A stretch of 9,951 nucleotides of DNA. It comes from Acidobacteriota bacterium. Its GTDB lineage: Bacteria > Acidobacteriota > Terriglobia > UBA7540. The notes beneath the pieces were generated by a model, which was not told where the DNA came from, made no database searches, and was given only the letters and a program-made list of their open reading frames with translations. The stretch spans positions 1 through 9,951 of the forward strand of contig JAJYJL010000176.1 of assembly GCA_021789565.1 (NCBI GenBank), given 5' to 3'. Positions 6,601-9,951 of this stretch are shown in pieces (the stretch's first letter is position 1; every line of letters starts with the position of its first letter). The translations under genes and the position numbers were made by a program.

Positions 6601-7329
6601 TCAGGTATCCAGTTCGGGATAGTGGCGGAAAAGGCCGTCCTCATTGAACGGAATGCGCCGTTCCGAGGCCAAGTAAGCGGCGATGCGCGGCCGCCTCGAC
6701 ACGCACCCATGCAAGGCCATGACCCCGGGGTGTTTCGCTTCGCTCCCGGCCATGGCACGGGGGAATGCGTAACGCAGTCCCTCGATTATCTGAAACAACG
6801 ACAGGTCCGGGTAGGTCAGTGCATCGCCCACCAGGAACTTGTCGCCCGCCGGATTCTGTTTCAGCACACGCTCAAAGTAGCCCAGGTATTTCGGCAACCG
6901 GTGTTTCAGAAATAACCCCGTCCGCTTGCGGGCCTCTGCTTTCTGATCTTCGTAATACTCCGTGGGACCCAGCGGATGATGGGTATCGTGGATTTCCACG
7001 ATCCAGTCGGCAATCACAAGCTGAAGCTGGTGGGCCCAGAAACGACTGGCTTCGTCTGCCGGTGCGAGACCATTATGTGCGCCCAGAAACATCAGGATAT
7101 TCGCCGTCTGGGAAATCAGCAGATCGCCGGCTTTCAGTACCGGCACTGCGAAGGGCGGATGCGGCGCCTTCGTATCATCAAGCACATACTGGAGCTTGTG
7201 GATTGCGGCTTCTTCTCCGCCCGCATCCTTGGCGATGTCCACATACCCGACTCCGGCCTCCTCAAGCGCGAGCCGCACGAATTCGCCGCGCCCCGGAATG
7301 CCGGGCCAGTAATAAAGCTCATATCTCAT
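6601..7329 (-). CDS. Glutathione S-transferase family protein
   Basis: A 242-residue cytoplasmic protein with the two-domain GST layout. The N-terminal thioredoxin-like domain (1-85) shows YELYYWPGIPGRGEFVRL (3-20), with tyrosines 6 and 7 as candidates for the residue that activates the glutathione thiol in Tyr-type classes. The cis-proline is in AVPVL (P63), and SQTANILMFLG (73-83) is the gamma-glutamyl-binding segment. The C-terminal all-helical domain contains the N-capping box TYPD (172-175) in FLVGDALTYPDLSLFQ. Helix 4 includes an unusual histidine-rich run EIHDTHHPLGPTEYY (112-126). The frame is open to 7440, but that start would overlap the small membrane gene; GGAAGA lies about 8 bp before the ATG at 7329 and fixes the start. 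It is followed 4 bp later by the DUF4440 gene. Likely detoxification or a glutathione-dependent conversion; substrate unknown. Confidence 0.86.
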   Translation of the reverse strand: MRYELYYWPGIPGRGEFVRLALEEAGVGYVDIAKDAGGEEAAIHKLQYVLDDTKAPHPPFAVPVLKAGDLLISQTANILMFLGAHNGLAPADEASRFWAHQLQLVIADWIVEIHDTHHPLGPTEYYEDQKAEARKRTGLFLKHRLPKYLGYFERVLKQNPAGDKFLVGDALTYPDLSLFQIIEGLRYAFPRAMAGSEAKHPGVMALHGCVSRRPRIAAYLASERRIPFNEDGLFRHYPELDT

Positions 7330-7387
7330 ACGGCGTTCTTCCGGCCACGCATGCGTCGCGCGACTGACGGTTAGGCGACCTATGATT

Positions 7388-7654
7388 CTATATCTTACGA
7401 AATGGCCAGAGAAATTCCCTGGGTTCAAGCCGACGGCCAAGATAAGCCGCCCGCACCCAGAGGACAGTCATCCATTGCGAGCCCAGTGCAACGAGTGCCA
7501 ACAACCAGCGACCGCTTGAAAATCCAATCACAATGCCGGCGACTCCGACGACGAGCCAGAACGTTGCCAGTACGACTGCAATAATGCGCTCAATCTTCGA
7601 GAGCGTGGCTTTGCTGTGGGATTTGAATTCCTCCTGAATCTCTAATTTTTTCAT
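7388..7654 (-). CDS. Small two-helix membrane protein, function unknown
   Basis: An 88-residue protein I do not recognise. A charged, hydrophilic N-terminus (MKKLEIQEEFKSHSKATLSK) precedes a hydrophobic helix at about residues 25-44 (AVVLATFWLVVGVAGIVIGF), then a short SSGRW turn and a second helix at about 50-70. It ends in a basic tail (RRLEPREFLWPFRKI). The lysines and arginines before helix 1 and after helix 2 predict both ends in the cytoplasm by the positive-inside rule. AGGGG lies 6 bp before the ATG at 7654 and supports this start over the in-frame ATG at 7681. It lies 58 bp upstream of the GST gene and 162 bp downstream of clpB. Coding status is supported by the ribosome-binding site and the clean membrane pattern; no function can be assigned. 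Confidence 0.7.
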   Translation of the reverse strand: MKKLEIQEEFKSHSKATLSKIERIIAVVLATFWLVVGVAGIVIGFSSGRWLLALVALGSQWMTVLWVRAAYLGRRLEPREFLWPFRKI

Positions 7655-7816
7655 GGCATGCCCCTGCAATACATGCGACATCCAACAGAATGGGATACTG
7701 GATAACTGTAATCATAGAAGCCATCCTTGGATAAACGTACCGATTCCTCTGAAAATTGCCCCCTTGGGGAACGGGACTTCTTCCTTGAGCTGGTATAGCC
7801 TTGGTCACTCAGTCAG

Positions 7817-9951
<2,135 letters not shown>

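Noticed and set aside
6597..6758. N-terminal extension of the DUF4440 frame
   Set aside because: It overlaps the 3' end of the GST gene in another frame and lacks similarity to the family; the ATG at 6596 fits the family N-terminus.
7330..7440. N-terminal extension of the GST frame
   Set aside because: It would overlap the small membrane gene; the GST fold starts right at MRYELYY and a ribosome-binding site precedes that ATG.
7590..7808. A 72-codon minus-strand frame just after clpB
   Set aside because: It starts with GTG without a clear ribosome-binding site, overlaps the small membrane gene in another frame and shows no pattern of a real protein.

Overview
The window looks like chromosomal DNA from a moderately high-GC bacterium, most likely a member of the Pseudomonadota. 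A gammaproteobacterium of Xanthomonas-like affinity is the best guess. The reasons are a ClpB that aligns with E. coli ClpB without gaps at every landmark I checked, an ArgR-type repressor, and the N-acetylornithine type of transcarbamylase best known from Xanthomonas. The taxonomy is inference from protein resemblance only. I see no mobile element, CRISPR array, rRNA or tRNA, and no sign of recent insertion.

Region 1 (1-2589) is an arginine biosynthesis locus. On the minus strand, argD (acetylornithine aminotransferase) is followed with a one-base stop/start overlap by an argF'-type N-acetylornithine carbamoyltransferase that runs off the left edge. Divergently, on the plus strand, lies argR (arginine repressor). 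The 149-bp AT-rich gap between them carries overlapping divergent promoters and several ARG-box-like half sites. The likely logic is that ArgR with arginine represses both directions, while ArgD makes N-acetylornithine that the next enzyme carbamoylates directly to N-acetylcitrulline.

Region 2 (2701-4608, plus) encodes an exported M61-family metallopeptidase with a C-terminal PDZ domain. It converges with region 3 (4683-5987, minus), an APC-superfamily amino acid permease with its own likely promoter.

Region 4 (6168-9951, minus) runs, in transcription order, from clpB (N-terminal domain outside the window) through a two-helix small membrane protein and a glutathione S-transferase-like protein to a DUF4440/NTF2-like protein. 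The last two are 4 bp apart and probably co-translated. This may be a stress-related grouping, but only the pairing of the last two genes is well supported by spacing.

Most of the window is ordinary housekeeping sequence. The points most worth a second look are the argR/argD-argF' module with its predicted acetyl specificity and its operator region, the atypical ArgD loop, and the small uncharacterised genes downstream of clpB.
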